From assembly GCA_019137195.1 (NCBI GenBank), contig JAGVSR010000145.1:4520-68519 (forward strand): a stretch of DNA of 64,000 bases, written 5' to 3'. Shown here piece by piece: positions 28,240 through 36,500 of the stretch. The DNA is from Alphaproteobacteria bacterium. GTDB taxonomy: Bacteria; Pseudomonadota; Alphaproteobacteria; Rhizobiales; Hyphomicrobiaceae. Each line of letters begins with the position of its first letter. Within the stretch, counting starts at the first letter, position 1. The notes under the pieces are model-generated. The model saw only the letters and a list, made by a program, of their open reading frames with translations, made no database searches and was not told the origin of the DNA. Position numbers and translations under genes: made by a program.

Positions 28240-28842
28240 CTAGAGCTTGCCGGAAAGATCGAGGATCGGATTCTCGCGGGTGACTTCACTGGCACTCTGG
28301 CCGTTCGTCCCGACGATGTTGACGACGAGCTTTTGCGCGCCCGGGAAGGCTTTGAAATAGGCGAAGTCAATCGCGGTCAGGGCCGCCACGTTGTCGCATT
28401 CGAGCGTGTACGTGGCATGGAAGCTCGCGTGGCTCGCCTCTTCGCCTTTGTCTCCGTCGTGCTTGTCGTGGTCGTCGTGGCCGCCGTCCTTCTCATCGTC
28501 GTGCTCCTCGTCCTCGAGGGCGACGTCGAGGCCAGCGACCTTGCAACCGGCCACGTCCGGCACTTTGAACAGCAGGAGCGGATCGCCGAGCACGGCCTTC
28601 GCCTTGTCGATGGCAGCCTTGTCGCCGTCCGACTTGGCCTCGTGCTCGAAGCCGACGATGTCCATGCCAGGTGCCTCGAGCTCCATCTCCAAGACGCCGT
28701 TCTCGACGGCGATGGCGACCACCCCCTCGCCATGGACGTGTGCGCCGGCCTCACGGTGGTCGTCGGCGGCGAATGCCGGCACGGCGACGAGTGCCGGCGC
28801 GGCGATCAGGATAGCAAGTCGTTTCATGACGTGAGCCTTCAA
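28240..28842 (-). CDS. DUF2796 His-rich periplasmic metal-binding protein (ZrgA-like)
   Basis: 200 residues. The signal peptide (LAILIAAPALVAVPAFA) is followed by HREAGAHVHGEG, the conserved N-terminal His cluster of DUF2796, and later a long Asp/His-rich loop (HDDHDKHDGDK within residues ~115-145). ZrgA of Vibrio cholerae, the DUF2796 member of a zinc importer, has the same plan. It is the first of five closely spaced minus-strand genes (ATPase, permease, DUF3299, DUF1007 follow). Zinc binding is inferred from the His content and operon; no Zur-type palindrome was recognised upstream. Confidence 0.88.
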   Translation of the reverse strand: MKAHVMKRLAILIAAPALVAVPAFAADDHREAGAHVHGEGVVAIAVENGVLEMELEAPGMDIVGFEHEAKSDGDKAAIDKAKAVLGDPLLLFKVPDVAGCKVAGLDVALEDEEHDDEKDGGHDDHDKHDGDKGEEASHASFHATYTLECDNVAALTAIDFAYFKAFPGAQKLVVNIVGTNGQSASEVTRENPILDLSGKL

Positions 28843-28944
28843 GTCGAATACTGCTGGAGTGCCGCGGCACGCCGTCTCTCGGCCTCGTGACAGGCGTGAC
28901 GGCGGCGTCGGCGGCTGCGGATCGAGTGCCGGTTGGCGCGGCGA

Positions 28945-29304
28945 TCAGGCGGGAGGCGCGCGGGCGAGGAACGAGGACGTAGCGGGCGCGGGCGCCGCAA
29001 CCACAGCGAGGGCTGGGGCACGATCGGGTCCAACGGCGTGCGGCGCGGCAACGACCGGCGGCTCCGGTACGACCCCTCCGCCGGTGTGGAGCGCGAGGCA
29101 GGCGGGACAGCGATCGTCGTCGTGCCGGCAGGGCGGTGCCTTCTGGCGTGCCGCAAGGCCGGAGCCATGAGCCGCGACAAAGGGCGACCGATGGCCGGCA
29201 CCCCATTCGGAATGGACGTGCGGCGCGGCAATGAGCATCTGCAGGGCCAGCGCAACGTACGCGAGCCACCCCATGCCATTCCTGAGTCGCCTTCGTGCCG
29301 TCAT
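28945..29304 (-). CDS. Small DUF2946-like His/Cys membrane protein upstream of the metal operon
   Basis: 119 residues. One N-terminal hydrophobic segment (GWLAYVALALQMLIAAPHVHSEW) ends in a His cluster. The middle has CRHDDDRCPACLALH, a Cys/His motif with a CPAC core, and the C-terminus is Ala/Pro-rich. This arrangement (TM helix, APHVH, CPxC.. motif) matches DUF2946-type small proteins found beside copper/zinc transport genes. It ends 102 bp before the DUF2796 gene on the same strand. Metal sensing, chaperoning or binding is inferred from residues and context. Confidence 0.65.
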   Translation of the reverse strand: MTARRRLRNGMGWLAYVALALQMLIAAPHVHSEWGAGHRSPFVAAHGSGLAARQKAPPCRHDDDRCPACLALHTGGGVVPEPPVVAAPHAVGPDRAPALAVVAAPAPATSSFLARAPPA

Positions 29305-29347
29305 GGCTCAAAGGATAGCACGCCTTGCGGCGAAAGGGAGGCAGCTC

Positions 29348-29725
29348 CTAACGCTTCGCCAGGAGCCCGGGGGCCACGCTGCCGGCGGGGCCATAGCTCG
29401 CCAGGGCATCGGCACAGAAGGCCTCGCCCTCGGCCCGGCTTCTGGCTGCCGCCGCCGCCATGGCATCGGCGGCTGCGGCCGTCACCGCCTCGACGGCAGC
29501 CGGGCTCGCAGGATCGAGCGCGAATGGGGCTCCAAGCCTGTGCAGCGCCTCGACGTCGAGCGCCATGTTGCAGCCGGAGTGAGCGGCACCAGCTTCACCC
29601 GCGATCCTCGCGTAGTCGGCGAGGGTCTTTGGCAGACCCTGGGCCCACGCGGGCGGCACGATGGTGGACGTGGCGATGACGGCGAGCATGAGTCTGGGTC
29701 CGCGTGAGTGATGGCCAATGGACAT
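29348..29725 (-). CDS. Secreted protein of unknown function with two Cys
   Basis: 125 residues from the ATG at 29725, which has GGAG six bases upstream; the frame is open a further 84 codons but without protein-like content. A hydrophobic segment (LMLAVIATSTIVPPAWA) ends in an AxA cleavage site. The mature part is Ala-rich and helical, with one Cys in HSGCNM and one in AFCADAL that could form a disulfide. I do not recognise the family. It starts 43 bp upstream of the DUF2946-like gene and may belong to the same transcript. Confidence 0.65.
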   Translation of the reverse strand: MSIGHHSRGPRLMLAVIATSTIVPPAWAQGLPKTLADYARIAGEAGAAHSGCNMALDVEALHRLGAPFALDPASPAAVEAVTAAAADAMAAAAARSRAEGEAFCADALASYGPAGSVAPGLLAKR

Positions 29726-29859
29726 CTCGTTCTCCGGTGACGTGAACGGGGCGGCTGGCACGATTGTTTCAGGCGCGTTTCGGGGGTGGTTACCCGATCC
29801 TGACCGGCTGTAGCGACTTGGAGCGCTGCAACCGGCAGCTCCGGCGGAGCAGGGGCGGT

Positions 29860-30306
29860 TCACATCGGCACCGTCTCGACACGCCAATGAGTTGCGCGGC
29901 CCTGGCCGACGCCAAGCTGCTGGCCATTGGCCTCGAGGACCGGCCGCAAGCCGTTGGCATCGACGTCCAGCCTGCAATTGCGGAACACCTCGGCGGCAGT
30001 CGGTCCCATGGGCACAAAACAGATGCAGCTCTGAGCGCGGCTCTCGATGTTGAGCTTGGCGGTGACGCTCGCACGCTTGGAGGCGTCGTCCCAGACGGCG
30101 AGCCTGCCCGCAGGAAGCTCGCTCTTCGCGACGTCACGCGCCTCGCCGAGAACGAGCGAGAAACCTTCGCAGCGCTTCAATCCGGCCGCGTCGTTGCAGC
30201 CATGGGCGTCAGCGGCGACAGCCGGGTCCGCCGCGACGGTCGCGAGGCCGGCGAGGAGGACGAGGCCGACGGTGACGAGTTGGGACCTCCCGGTGTTCCG
30301 AAGCAT
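29860..30306 (-). CDS. Secreted Cys-containing protein of unknown function
   Basis: 148 residues from the ATG at 30306 (GGAGAG at 7 nt). The signal peptide is LVTVGLVLLAGLATVAADPAVAA. The mature protein has Cys residues in HGCNDAAGLKRCEGF, CICF and FRNCRL, suggesting disulfides in the periplasm. No recognised domain. It lies upstream of the 125-residue gene on the same strand, 134 bp apart, and could be part of the same envelope-protein group. Confidence 0.65.
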   Translation of the reverse strand: MLRNTGRSQLVTVGLVLLAGLATVAADPAVAADAHGCNDAAGLKRCEGFSLVLGEARDVAKSELPAGRLAVWDDASKRASVTAKLNIESRAQSCICFVPMGPTAAEVFRNCRLDVDANGLRPVLEANGQQLGVGQGRATHWRVETVPM

Positions 30307-30644
30307 GGATCGCTCTCCGACAGTACATGTCCGCGGCCGTTGACCGTCATGGAGCAACCTTGTGCTCTGTGCTCGGAAGCAGCTGTGCCTCAGGGCACAG
30401 CTCGCCTATTTTTTCAAATATTTTCCGTTTGTTAATTGTTGCCCCGCCATGAAACTTGTCGAGGGATTGGCTGGCCGCCGACGCCGAAGCTCTGTCACCC
30501 GGAGGCAAGCGGCGCAGGCATGATGCCACCCCTCGCCAAGGTTGCGACCTGCCGCCCTTTCGGGCTATAAGGCGCGATCCCCATACTTTCCATCAGCAGT
30601 TTGGTTTTCGCGCGCGGGAGCGCGGAAGCCGGGAGAGAAGCATT
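30307..30644. other. Divergent intergenic region with an AT-rich core
   Basis: 338 bp between a minus-strand secreted-protein gene and the trcR-like gene. It contains a hairpin with U-tract on the plus strand (listed separately) and an AT-rich stretch at 30406-30440, the lowest-GC part of the neighbourhood and the probable promoter zone for one or both genes. No coding frame is supported. Confidence 0.5.
30381..30414 (+). terminator. Rho-independent terminator-like hairpin with no plus-strand gene before it
   Basis: AGCTGTGCC (30381-30389) and GGCACAGCT (30394-30402) form a perfect 9-bp stem with loop TCAG, followed by CGCCTA and a U-run (30409-30414). On the plus strand this is a standard intrinsic terminator, but no plus-strand gene ends nearby. 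It could end a small RNA, attenuate the trcR-like leader, or act as an operator palindrome for the divergent gene. Confidence 0.55.
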
Positions 30645-31409
30645 ATGAGCGACCGCAAGCCCCTGATGCCGAAGGCGACCGCCGTGTGGCTGGTCGAGAA
30701 CACCACGCTCACCTTCGAGCAGATCGCCGAGTTCTGCGGTCTCCACCCGCTCGAGGTGAAGGGCATTGCCGACGACGATCCGAACGTGGTCAAGGGTATC
30801 AAAGGCTACGACCCGATCACGTCCGGGCAGCTCACGCGCGACGAAATCGAGCGCGCGGAGAAAGATTCCAACCACAAGCTGCGGCTCGCCGACCTCAAGG
30901 TCGATCTGCCGGAGAGCCAGACGCGCCGCAAGGGGCCGCGCTACACGCCGGTGTCGCGCCGTCACGACCGTCCCAACGCGGTGCTGTGGCTCTTGAAGAA
31001 CCATCCCGAGCTCAAGGACAGCCAGCTCATGCGGCTCGTCGGCACCACCAAGCCGACGATTCAGCAGATCCGCGAGCGCACGCACTGGAACTCGGCGAGC
31101 CTAGTGGCCCAGGATCCGGTCACGCTTGGCCTCTGCTCGCAGATCGACCTCGACGCCGAGGTGAAAAAGGCCGCGCGCCGCCTCGAGCGCGAGCGCAAGG
31201 AGGCGATGAAGGACGCCGCCCGCGGCGGCACACTGCTGCCGACCGAGGAGACGACAGGCGAAACGGTCCAGCGGCCGGCGACCGAGATCCTGCAACCGAA
31301 GGAGGCCGAGGTGCGGGTGGAGACGGAGAGCGAGGAGGCTGCGCGCGTGCTCGCCAAGCTCCAGCAGCTCTCGAGCGGCAAGAGCGAGGAATCCGACGAC
31401 GAGGAGTAG
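30645..31409 (+). CDS. DUF1013 cell-cycle transcriptional regulator (TrcR-like)
   Basis: 254 residues from the ATG at 30645 (GGGAGAG upstream). DUF1013 signatures: MPKATAVWLVENTTLTFEQIA, FCGLHPLEVKGIADD, PITSGQLTRDEI and RPNAVLWLLKNHPEL, with two helix-turn-helix-like stretches (LTFEQIAEFCGL and DSQLMRLVGTTKPTIQQI). The C-terminal ~70 residues are Glu-rich and probably disordered. The family is restricted to alphaproteobacteria, where members are annotated as the essential cell-cycle regulator TrcR. Convergent with ubiA, only 34 bp separating the stops (a short GGCCC/GGGCC stem lies between them). Confidence 0.88.
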   Translation: MSDRKPLMPKATAVWLVENTTLTFEQIAEFCGLHPLEVKGIADDDPNVVKGIKGYDPITSGQLTRDEIERAEKDSNHKLRLADLKVDLPESQTRRKGPRYTPVSRRHDRPNAVLWLLKNHPELKDSQLMRLVGTTKPTIQQIRERTHWNSASLVAQDPVTLGLCSQIDLDAEVKKAARRLERERKEAMKDAARGGTLLPTEETTGETVQRPATEILQPKEAEVRVETESEEAARVLAKLQQLSSGKSEESDDEE

Positions 31410-31443
31410 GGATTCTGTGTCAGGCCCGTAGGGCCGGACATCG

Positions 31444-32385
31444 TCAGGTCCCGAGAGCCATGTCGGCCAGAAGGCCAAGGGTGAAGAGGAAGCCCGCCGT
31501 GCGGTTGGACCGGAAGCGAGCGAGGCAGCCCGCCGCATCGCGGATGTCTAGCGTCGCCGTCTGCCAAGCGAAATGGGCCGTCACCAATCCCAGCGCGACG
31601 AGGGTTGCGCCACCTGCTCCGGCGAGCAGCGCGGCCACGACCCAAAGGACTACGGCTCCGGCGTAGAAGCCCGACACCCAGCGCACGGTGTCGTCGCCGA
31701 AGCGGAGCGCGGTCGACTTGAGGCCAGCCATGAGGTCGTCCTCAGCGTCCTGGTGGGCATAGATCGTGTCGTAGCCGAGCGTCCACAACACCGAGCCGGC
31801 GTAGAGCGCGACCGGCGCCAGGGCGAGCCCTGCCGTGACCGAGGCCCAGCCGACGAGCGCACCCCAGTTGAAGGCGAGCCCGAGTACGAGCTGCGGCCAG
31901 TAGGTGAAGCGCTTCATGAAGGGGTAGACGGCGACGAGCGCGAGCGAGGCGATAGAGAGCGTGACGGTGAAGCTGTTGAACTGAACGAGCACGGCGAGGC
32001 CGACGAACGAGAGCGCGATGGCAAAGACGAGCGCGGTCAACGGTGTTACCTGGCCGGATGGAATCGGGCGGCTCCGCGTGCGCTCGACACGGGCGTCATA
32101 GTCGCGGTCGACGATATCGTTCCAGGTGCATCCTGCCCCGCGCATAACGACGGCGCCGGCGGCGAACAGGAAGAGCGCGACGACGTCCGGGAGGCGGTGA
32201 CCAGCAGCGTGCTCGGCGAGCAGCTGAGACCACCAGCACGGGAACAGAAGCAGCCAGGTCCCAATCGGCCGGTCGAGGCGCATGAGCCTGAGATAGGGCC
32301 TGAGCGGCGGCGGGGCGAGCCGGTCGGTCCAGTTGCCGACGGCGTCGGAAACTGGCGCGCCGTGTAGGTTGGTCGTCTCCGACAT
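31444..32385 (-). CDS. ubiA: 4-hydroxybenzoate polyprenyltransferase
   Basis: Integral membrane enzyme attaching the polyprenyl chain to 4-hydroxybenzoate in ubiquinone synthesis. 313 residues from the ATG at 32385 (MSETTNLHGAPVSD). The two Asp-rich Mg/prenyl-diphosphate motifs are NDIVDRDYDARVERT and YAHQDAEDDLMAGLKS; the aromatic-substrate region MRLDRPIGTWLLLFPCWWS is typical. About eight to nine hydrophobic segments follow. In-frame ATGs at 32400 and 32451 are alternative starts; none has a strong SD. It faces divergently away from rsmE across 313 bp. Confidence 0.94.
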   Translation of the reverse strand: MSETTNLHGAPVSDAVGNWTDRLAPPPLRPYLRLMRLDRPIGTWLLLFPCWWSQLLAEHAAGHRLPDVVALFLFAAGAVVMRGAGCTWNDIVDRDYDARVERTRSRPIPSGQVTPLTALVFAIALSFVGLAVLVQFNSFTVTLSIASLALVAVYPFMKRFTYWPQLVLGLAFNWGALVGWASVTAGLALAPVALYAGSVLWTLGYDTIYAHQDAEDDLMAGLKSTALRFGDDTVRWVSGFYAGAVVLWVVAALLAGAGGATLVALGLVTAHFAWQTATLDIRDAAGCLARFRSNRTAGFLFTLGLLADMALGT

Positions 32386-32698
32386 GGCCGTTTCGATCAT
32401 CTCTGCCCGACCGGGACGGCGGGGTCGCGTGGCCCGCTTCGCAGCGGTCATGGCACAGAATACACGGACGGGACAAGAGTTGCCCTGCGGCACGCCACCC
32501 TTCCGGTGCGCTCTCATCTCAGGTAGCCAGCTTGATCGGTGCATGAGTACGTGCCCGCGCTCGCTCGCGCGGGAGCCGGTTCGCGGCACCGAACGGCATG
32601 ATATGCAATCCTGCTTGCGGTCGATCCGTTCCTGGCATGGGACGTCGCCAGCAGGCGATCGCGGGCACGCTCACGCGCAAACATCGGGCAAGGACACC
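32386..32698. other. Divergent intergenic region ubiA / rsmE
   Basis: 313 bp (shorter if ubiA starts at 32400 or 32451). It has no supported gene of its own; promoters for both flanking genes must lie here. No repeat or hairpin stood out. Confidence 0.4.
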
Positions 32699-33475
32699 AT
32701 GGCCGTCCACGACTTCAACGCCGAGCGCCTTTTTACAGATCACCCGCTCGGGGCGGGAGCGTCGGTCGCGCTTTCGCCAGATCAGGCGAACTACCTCTTG
32801 AACGTGCTCCGGCTCTCGGAGGGCGATCAGATTCTGGTGTTCAACGGCCGCGACGGCGAGTGGCGGGCCGAGATCGCGCAGACCGGAAAGCGCACCGCCA
32901 CGCTGCTTGCCATGGAGCGGGTGCGCGCGCAGGAGCAGGGGCCTGACCTCGATTACCTGTTTGCGCCCTTGAAGCGCTCGCGGCTCGACTACATGGTGCA
33001 GAAGGCGACCGAGATGGGAGCCAGCAGGCTAAGGCCTGTCATCACGCGCAGGACCATTGCCGAGCGCGTCAACACCCACCGCATGCGCGCCAACGCGATC
33101 GAGGCGGCGGAGCAGTGCGGCATCCTCGCGGTGCCCGAGGTGATGGAGCCCGAGAAGCTCGACAAAGTGGTCGCCGCGTGGGATCCCGCGCGGCTCCTCG
33201 TCTTCTGCGACGAGGCGGCGGACATCGCTGGCCCGATCGCGGCACTCGAAGAGCGGGCTCGGACCATGGGCTATGCCCCGCTCGCGGGGGCACGTCCACG
33301 GCTCGCGGTCCTGATCGGGCCCGAGGGTGGGTTCGACCGGCAAGAGCGTGAGATGCTGCTCGAGCAGCGCTTCACCCTTGCACTCTCTCTCGGTCCCCGC
33401 ATCATGCGCGCCGACACGGCGGCGGTCGCTGCGCTCGCGCTGGTGAATGCAGTCCTTGGAGACTACCGGCGGTAG
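32699..33475 (+). CDS. rsmE: 16S rRNA (uracil1498-N3)-methyltransferase
   Basis: SPOUT-class methyltransferase acting on U1498 of the 30S subunit. 258 residues from the ATG at 32699 (MAVHDFNAERLF), with AAGGA five bases upstream; the frame extends upstream but without conservation. Family features: the PUA-like N-terminal domain (LSPDQANYLLNVLRLSEGDQI), then the knot core PLKRSRLDYMVQKATEMGASRLRPV, RPRLAVLIGPEGGF and LSLGPRIMRADTAAVAALALV. An rsmE-gshA neighbourhood is common in Hyphomicrobiales; here an AraC/sulfatase insertion lies between them. Confidence 0.95.
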   Translation: MAVHDFNAERLFTDHPLGAGASVALSPDQANYLLNVLRLSEGDQILVFNGRDGEWRAEIAQTGKRTATLLAMERVRAQEQGPDLDYLFAPLKRSRLDYMVQKATEMGASRLRPVITRRTIAERVNTHRMRANAIEAAEQCGILAVPEVMEPEKLDKVVAAWDPARLLVFCDEAADIAGPIAALEERARTMGYAPLAGARPRLAVLIGPEGGFDRQEREMLLEQRFTLALSLGPRIMRADTAAVAALALVNAVLGDYRR

Positions 33476-33554
33476 CTCCTCGACCGACGGCAGGTCGGAC
33501 CGGCAGGGTGCGAACCGTAGCGCCGTGCGGCCCTCGACGTCACCTTGGATCTTC

Positions 33555-34490
33555 TTACGGCATTTTGGCCGTGCGCAAGGTGTCGGATGGCAGCTCGCCG
33601 AAGACGGACTTGTAGCCCTTGGAGAATCGGCTCTGGTCTCCAAACCCGAGCGAGCCTACCACCTCGGTCACCGTGCAGGACCCCTCGCGTAGCCGCTTCC
33701 GGGCGAGATAGAGCCGTCTCAATCCCAAATAGCGCGCCGGTGGCATGCCATAGCACTCTTGAAAGACGCGTTGCAGGGATGCCTGGCTGATGCCGACCTC
33801 AGCTGAAAGACTAACTGCGCAGACCCGCTCGTTCTTGCGCAACTCCAAGACCTCGGCAATGCGGCGCAGAATTGCTGTTCGGGGGAGGCGCGGTCGTCCC
33901 ACGGCTGCGGCAAGGTCTCCCGCTGGGCGCAATGCTGCGGTCACCGCTCGGTAGAGAGCGTCCGATAGTCCGGCCTCGACCTTCTCTCGGGCGCCGGGTT
34001 CCTCGTAGCCAGCCAGCGCCTGCGGGATCAAGCACAGCAATTCCCGCAGGCACGCGAGACCCTCTCTCTGCGAGTCGTGCAGGCACGAGCCCCGTCGCGG
34101 CAGGGCCAGTGCCTCACGGTCGGCAAAGTCGGCAAAATCGCTCGGGGCAACAATGACGGCCACCCTGCAACCGGCACGCGTGGTATCGGCGTGCTCGCCG
34201 CCAGGCGCGTAGAGCCCAACCGTTCCCTCCTCGAGCGACTGTCCCAGAAGACGGCAATTGGGAACGTGGACGAGCGGGACCAGCACGGCATAAGCATCGC
34301 GCGGCGCATCGCCGGCGCACACGGCCGCTCCTTCCTCGAATGAGAGGACCTGCAGGGTCCAATGGCGCACCGTGGTCATACCGAGGCACGCCCGATACTT
34401 CCCGCGACTCGACTGCATAGCCATGACATTCGTGTGCCGCAGCGCCTGGGCCATTTCCTCCGTATCGAGAAATGTCGCAGCCAAACTCAC
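33555..34490 (-). CDS. AraC-family transcriptional regulator next to sulfatase
   Basis: The DNA-binding C-terminus has two helix-turn-helices (VSLSAEVGISQASLQRVFQE and TVTEVVGSLGFGDQSRFSKGYKS), ending in the family GELPSDTLR. The N-terminal ~200 residues form a sensor-like domain with VLVPLVHV and EGTVGLYAPGG (cupin-like turn). Start uncertain: no ATG is well placed, and the GTG at 34490 with GGAG upstream would give about 311 residues, typical for the class; the open frame runs to 34745 and would overlap the sulfatase start. It is divergent from the sulfatase gene with about 136 bp between, so it probably controls it. Confidence 0.85.
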   Translation of the reverse strand: MSLAATFLDTEEMAQALRHTNVMAMQSSRGKYRACLGMTTVRHWTLQVLSFEEGAAVCAGDAPRDAYAVLVPLVHVPNCRLLGQSLEEGTVGLYAPGGEHADTTRAGCRVAVIVAPSDFADFADREALALPRRGSCLHDSQREGLACLRELLCLIPQALAGYEEPGAREKVEAGLSDALYRAVTAALRPAGDLAAAVGRPRLPRTAILRRIAEVLELRKNERVCAVSLSAEVGISQASLQRVFQECYGMPPARYLGLRRLYLARKRLREGSCTVTEVVGSLGFGDQSRFSKGYKSVFGELPSDTLRTAKMP

Positions 34491-34626
34491 AATCTCCAAT
34501 TCAATTCCAGCCTGCCAACTTGGATATTTGAACAGATGTGCTGTAGCGAGCAAGCGCTTTCCACCGTACCGTTCACGGCTACCGAACAACGACCGGCTGA
34601 GAACGAGCCGACAAGGGGGGAGCGAG

Positions 34627-36411
34627 ATGGGGAGTTTCCAACAGCAGGGACCAAGCCGTCGCGCTTTGATGGCCAGCGCCGCGGGTGCCATGGGCGCCGC
34701 GCTGCTCGTGCCAGGTCTGACCGGTAAGTCCCGCGCCCTGTCCACAGCCGGGACGAGCGCTCAGAAGCAAGCTTCCCGCCCGCGCTCGAAGAAGCCCAAC
34801 ATTCTGTTCGTGTTCAGCGATCAGGAGCGCTACCGGTCCAAATGGCCTGCCGGCCTATCGCTGCCCGGGCACGAATGGCTCGCTAGCCGGGGTGTCACGT
34901 TCCATAATCATTATTGTCCGGCAACCATGTGTACGTCCTCCCGCAGCGTCATGCTGACAGGGCTCACTACGCCCAATAACGGAATGTTCGAGAACTGCGA
35001 TATGCGCTATGTCGGTAGCCTGTCGCAGAAGATCCCGACCATCGGCCACATGCTTAAATCGCTCGGCTACTACACGGCCTATAAAGGCAAGTGGCATTTG
35101 AACGCCGAGTTCGACAACAACGAGGAGAGGCTGCTCACCACTGAAATGGAGCAGTACGGCTTCGCGGACTACTTCGGCCCCGGCGACGTTATCGGGCACA
35201 CGCTCGGCGGCTACCACTTCGATCATCTCGTCGCCGGCAGCGCCATCACCTGGATGCGCCGCAAAGGCCGTCCGCTGCAGGACGAGCAGAAGCCGTGGGC
35301 GCTTTTCGTCAGCCTCGTGAACCCGCACGACATCATGTATTTCAACACCGACGCACCGGGCGAGTCCGTCCAGGACTCTGGCTACCTCATGAAGCACGCG
35401 GCGCGTGCCCCCGACCACCCGCTCTACCGTGCAACCTGGGACATTCCGCTGCCGGCGAGCCTGAAGGAGCCCCTGGACGCGCCGGGCCGGCCGCAGGCCC
35501 ATGGCGAGTTCCTTAAGATGTGGGGGCATGTCCTCGGCAACATCCCGCCCGAGGAGGAGCGATGGCGCCGGTTCAACGACTACTACATCAACTGCACGCG
35601 CGCGGTCGACCTGCAGATGAACGCAATCTTCTCCGAGCTCGAGCAGCTCGGAATGGCCGAGAATACGATCGTCGTCTTCACCACGGATCACGGCGAGGCA
35701 GCCGGCTCGCACGGGCTTCGGGGCAAGGGTCCTTTTGCATACGAAGAGACGATGCACTTGCCGTTGTACGTCGTGCATCCCGACGTCAAGGGAGGTCAGG
35801 ACTGCAAGGCACTCACCGGCCACATCGATTTCACGCCAACGCTGATGTCGATGGCCGGCGCAGGGAACGACCAGACGAGCGAGGCCGCGGGACGGTCGCT
35901 GCCGGGCAAGGACTTCTCCAGCGCGTTCACCAGTCCCGGAAGCGCCAAGGTCAACGAGGTGCGCGACGCCGTGCTTTTCACCTACAGCGGGCTCGTCACA
36001 AACGACAGCGAGATCTTCCGCATCAACACGGAGGCCAAGGTCGCGGGCAAGAAGCCCATCGTGCAGCTCATCAAGGAAGGCTACTTCCCGGACATGAAGA
36101 AGCGCGGAAGCATGCGCACCGTATTCGACGGCCGTCACAAGTTCTCGCGCTATTTTTCGCCGGTCGAACGCAACTCTCCGAAGACGGTCGACGAGCTCTA
36201 TCGTTGGAACGACGTCGAGCTGTTCGATCTTGCGACCGATCCCGACGAGATGAAGAATCTTGCCAGCGATCGCAAGGGAAACGGCGATCTGATCGCTGCC
36301 ATGAACGGCAAGCTCGAGGCCATAATCAAGGAAGAGATCGGGAAGGACGACGGGCGCGAGATGCCCGACATTCCGACCGTCGACTGGACCATCGACCGGC
36401 CGGATCTGTGA
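34627..36411 (+). CDS. Tat-exported sulfatase (alkaline phosphatase superfamily)
   Basis: 594 residues from the ATG at 34627, preceded by a strong GGGGGGAG. A twin-arginine signal (PSRRALMASAAGAMGAALLVPG) directs folded export. The mature enzyme opens KKPNILFVFSDQERYRS, the metal-binding Asp of type I sulfatases, and carries the sulfatase signature CTSSR (C-x-S-x-R), whose Cys would be converted to formylglycine; TTDHGEAAGSHG is the second metal site, and KGKWHL matches the downstream sulfatase motif. Substrate cannot be predicted. Neighbouring AraC regulator (divergent) and the Cys-rich protein gene 89 bp downstream. Confidence 0.92.
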   Translation: MGSFQQQGPSRRALMASAAGAMGAALLVPGLTGKSRALSTAGTSAQKQASRPRSKKPNILFVFSDQERYRSKWPAGLSLPGHEWLASRGVTFHNHYCPATMCTSSRSVMLTGLTTPNNGMFENCDMRYVGSLSQKIPTIGHMLKSLGYYTAYKGKWHLNAEFDNNEERLLTTEMEQYGFADYFGPGDVIGHTLGGYHFDHLVAGSAITWMRRKGRPLQDEQKPWALFVSLVNPHDIMYFNTDAPGESVQDSGYLMKHAARAPDHPLYRATWDIPLPASLKEPLDAPGRPQAHGEFLKMWGHVLGNIPPEEERWRRFNDYYINCTRAVDLQMNAIFSELEQLGMAENTIVVFTTDHGEAAGSHGLRGKGPFAYEETMHLPLYVVHPDVKGGQDCKALTGHIDFTPTLMSMAGAGNDQTSEAAGRSLPGKDFSSAFTSPGSAKVNEVRDAVLFTYSGLVTNDSEIFRINTEAKVAGKKPIVQLIKEGYFPDMKKRGSMRTVFDGRHKFSRYFSPVERNSPKTVDELYRWNDVELFDLATDPDEMKNLASDRKGNGDLIAAMNGKLEAIIKEEIGKDDGREMPDIPTVDWTIDRPDL

Positions 36412-36500
36412 CCATGGCGAGAGCCGGGCAGACGGTCCAATCGCGTGTGCTCCAGGGCATTCGCTTCGTGCGTGCAAACCATCGCCGGAGGCAATCAACA

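Noticed and set aside
29726..29977. 84-codon upstream extension of the 125-residue secreted protein
   Set aside because: It would place a signal peptide in the middle of the protein and overlaps the next gene's 3' end; the ATG at 29725 has a good SD.
34491..34745. Upstream extension of the AraC regulator to 34745
   Set aside because: It would run through the sulfatase promoter and start, and lacks protein-like composition; a GTG at 34490 gives the usual length.
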